Assembly (NCBI GenBank): GCA_904501935.1
Contig: CAJGDA010000033.1
Span: 1 to 13,539, forward strand
Origin: an uncultured Methanobrevibacter sp.
Lineage (GTDB): Archaea; Methanobacteriota; Methanobacteria; Methanobacteriales; Methanobacteriaceae
Direction: 5' to 3'
DNA length: 13,539 nt
A program made the position numbers and the translations under genes. This document shows positions 12,605 to 13,539 of the stretch, piece by piece. Each line of letters opens with the position of its first letter. Positions within the stretch are counted from its first letter, which is position 1. The notes below the pieces were generated by a model that worked only from the letters and a program-made list of their open reading frames with translations, ran no database searches and had not been told where the DNA came from.

Positions 12605-13382
12605 CATAACATATTTTAACCACTTAATCAAATCCAATTTTAAATTCTTATTGGCTTTCACTTTTGTGCTTTGCGCATTTTTAATTGTAATATGCAATGT
12701 TTTCACACCTGAGACAATTAGCGGAATAAGCGATACCACAAAAGGAACAATAGCTTCAAATATTTTAACCGGCAACGGTTCATTAGTTAGCTTCTTGTCA
12801 AATTCATTCTATGCGCTCATGGCTATTTTTTTCCCAATGGTCTATTCAATTTTTGTTGCTAATAGGATGATAGCGGAAAAGGTAGACACAGGAAGCATGG
12901 CAAGTTATCTGTCCACACCTGTGAGCCGGAATACAATCACTGTTACAAGTGCGGCATATTTAATCTTATCTTTAATTGTAATGTGGTGTATTGCATCAAT
13001 TGTTGGCATTATTGCTGCTAATGCTTTTCAACCGGATGCATTGGATGTGGATACATTTTTAATGCTTAATGTTGGTGTTTTTTTATATCATTTTGCTATA
13101 AGTTCAATATGCTTCTGTTCTTCCTGCATATTCAATACCTCTAAAAATTCACTGTTGATAGGTGGGGGTCTGCCTCTGATGTTTTTTGTAATCAGTTTAT
13201 TGATGAAGCTGTCCGACTCTTTGGAATTTCTTGAATATTTCACATTAAATTCATTGTTTGACCCTTCCAGTATATTGAATAACAGTGGATACAGTCAGGA
13301 ATTCATGATTATGGCCACAATAGGCATAATATTGTATGTTATTGGAATACTGTGGTTTGAAAAGAAAGATTTGCCGTTATAA
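12597..13382 (+). CDS. ABC-2 family permease
   Basis: A 261-residue membrane protein with about six hydrophobic segments, near residues 14-35, 65-90, 112-145, 155-180, 190-207 and 238-256. The early segment is followed by an extracellular-looking stretch (FTPETISGISDTTKG). The cytoplasmic EKVDTGSMASYLSTPVSR is typical of ABC-2 permeases, where a region like this (family E-x3-G-t...l..P.sR) contacts the ATPase. The C-terminal IGILWFEKKDLPL is also family-like. In-frame ATGs lie at 12582, 12588, 12591 and 12597. The last is preferred because GAGG (12584-12587) is nine bases upstream and MFSITYFNHLIKSNFKF is a normal start. It overlaps the ATPase gene by 8 nt, which suggests coupled translation. 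Confidence 0.85.
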   Translation: MFSITYFNHLIKSNFKFLLAFTFVLCAFLIVICNVFTPETISGISDTTKGTIASNILTGNGSLVSFLSNSFYALMAIFFPMVYSIFVANRMIAEKVDTGSMASYLSTPVSRNTITVTSAAYLILSLIVMWCIASIVGIIAANAFQPDALDVDTFLMLNVGVFLYHFAISSICFCSSCIFNTSKNSLLIGGGLPLMFFVISLLMKLSDSLEFLEYFTLNSLFDPSSILNNSGYSQEFMIMATIGIILYVIGILWFEKKDLPL

Positions 13383-13398
13383 TTGGGTATAATGGCAA
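13371..13398 (+). terminator. 11-bp hairpin across the permease stop codon
   Basis: Inverted repeat TTGCCGTTATA / TATAATGGCAA (13371-13381 and 13388-13398), 11 bp with one G-U pair and a 6-nt loop. The TAA stop (13380-13382) straddles the arm top and the loop. No T-run follows directly. Confidence 0.5.
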
Positions 13399-13410
13399 AA
13401 ATATAATATT

Positions 13411-13439
13411 CAATAGGTTCTTTTTTATTTATCCTATTG
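13411..13439 (+). terminator. Second hairpin after the ABC operon, T-rich loop
   Basis: Perfect 7-bp inverted repeat CAATAGG / CCTATTG (13411-13417 and 13433-13439) around a 15-nt loop that is nearly all T. The T-run could terminate transcription from the left. The rest of the gap to 13503 is featureless A/T. Confidence 0.45.
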
Positions 13440-13503
13440 ACTAATTATAATAGCTTAACATAGTTAAAAAATTACTAATCTAAGCAATTAATTACTTACT
13501 AAC

Positions 13504-13539
13504 CTGTTAAACAGAAGGTGGGTTACTCTTAACAGGCCA
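13504..13539 (+). repeat. 36-bp direct repeat, copy 2 (orphan rnpB 3' end)
   Basis: An exact copy of 11503-11538 in the same orientation. No other part of rnpB is found upstream of it, so it is an isolated 3' fragment and not a second gene. It reaches the last base of the window, so the repeat may be longer than 36 bp. Confidence 0.9.

Larger units (their letters stand above)
11503..13539. mobile_element. Candidate integrated element or remnant between rnpB 3'-end repeats
   Basis: A 2001-bp unit bounded by 36-bp direct repeats of the rnpB 3' end. The left copy completes a functional gene and the right copy is an orphan fragment, as left by integrases that use RNA-gene 3' ends. The only cargo is an ABC exporter pair. 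No integrase or transposase is inside. It may be a stripped remnant, the first unit of a tandem array continuing to the right, or something mobilised in trans. The window ends within the right repeat. Confidence 0.45.

Noticed and set aside
13504..13539. A second RNase P RNA gene
   Set aside because: Only the last 36 bases match. None of the other conserved blocks (CR-I to CR-IV) occurs upstream of it.
11503..13539. Insertion sequence or transposon with target duplication
   Set aside because: No transposase and no terminal inverted repeats. A 36-bp direct repeat is far longer than usual target duplications and coincides with an RNA gene 3' end, which fits integrase-type recombination better.

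Overview
The window comes from a low-GC methanogenic archaeon, most likely Methanobacteriales and close to Methanobrevibacter. Three things point there: an frhADGB operon for the F420-reducing [NiFe]-hydrogenase, archaeal-only information genes (L44e, S27e, aIF2-alpha, Nop10, GINS, EndoQ, an archaeal-type RNase P RNA), and archaeal TATA-type promoters with purine-rich ribosome binding sites matching AGGAGGTGA. The genus is inferred; no database search was possible.

Layout. (1) 1-2754 is the conserved archaeal replication/translation cluster: the C-terminal end of Gins51, then rpl44e, rps27e, aIF2-alpha, nop10 and a PAC2-family proteasome-assembly-chaperone-like gene. (2) 2782-4552 holds an unrecognised small protein and endonuclease Q, a nuclease for deaminated DNA. 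(3) 4558-4758 holds two minus-strand arginine tRNAs, CCU and UCU, which together read AGA and AGG. (4) 4843-5367 (minus) encodes a membrane-anchored protein with a Ser-Gly repeat linker, divergent from frh. (5) 5529-9040 is frhA-frhD-frhG-frhB. (6) 9116-10033 (minus) is type II methionine aminopeptidase, divergent from two small membrane-anchored coiled-coil proteins (10134-11074). (7) 11159-11540 holds initiator tRNA-Met followed 19 nt later by the RNase P RNA gene, apparently from one promoter. (8) 11708-13382 encodes a two-gene ABC-2 exporter.

Two patterns cut across the genes. First, the last 36 bases of the window (13504-13539) exactly repeat 36 bases of the 3' end of the RNase P RNA gene (11503-11538), in direct orientation and offset by 2001 bp. 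The ABC exporter lies between the copies. This is the layout expected of an element integrated into the 3' end of an RNA gene, with rnpB as a candidate attachment site. No integrase is present inside, and the window stops inside the second copy.

Second, eight genes that appear to close transcription units (Gins51, rps27e, PAC2, the unknown gene, the Ser-Gly protein, map, the second coiled-coil gene, the ABC permease) have a 7-11 bp inverted repeat touching the stop codon. In three of them the stop codon lies wholly in the loop. Genes in the middle of operons show no comparable hairpin. This looks like a recurrent arrangement of translation stop and transcription end.
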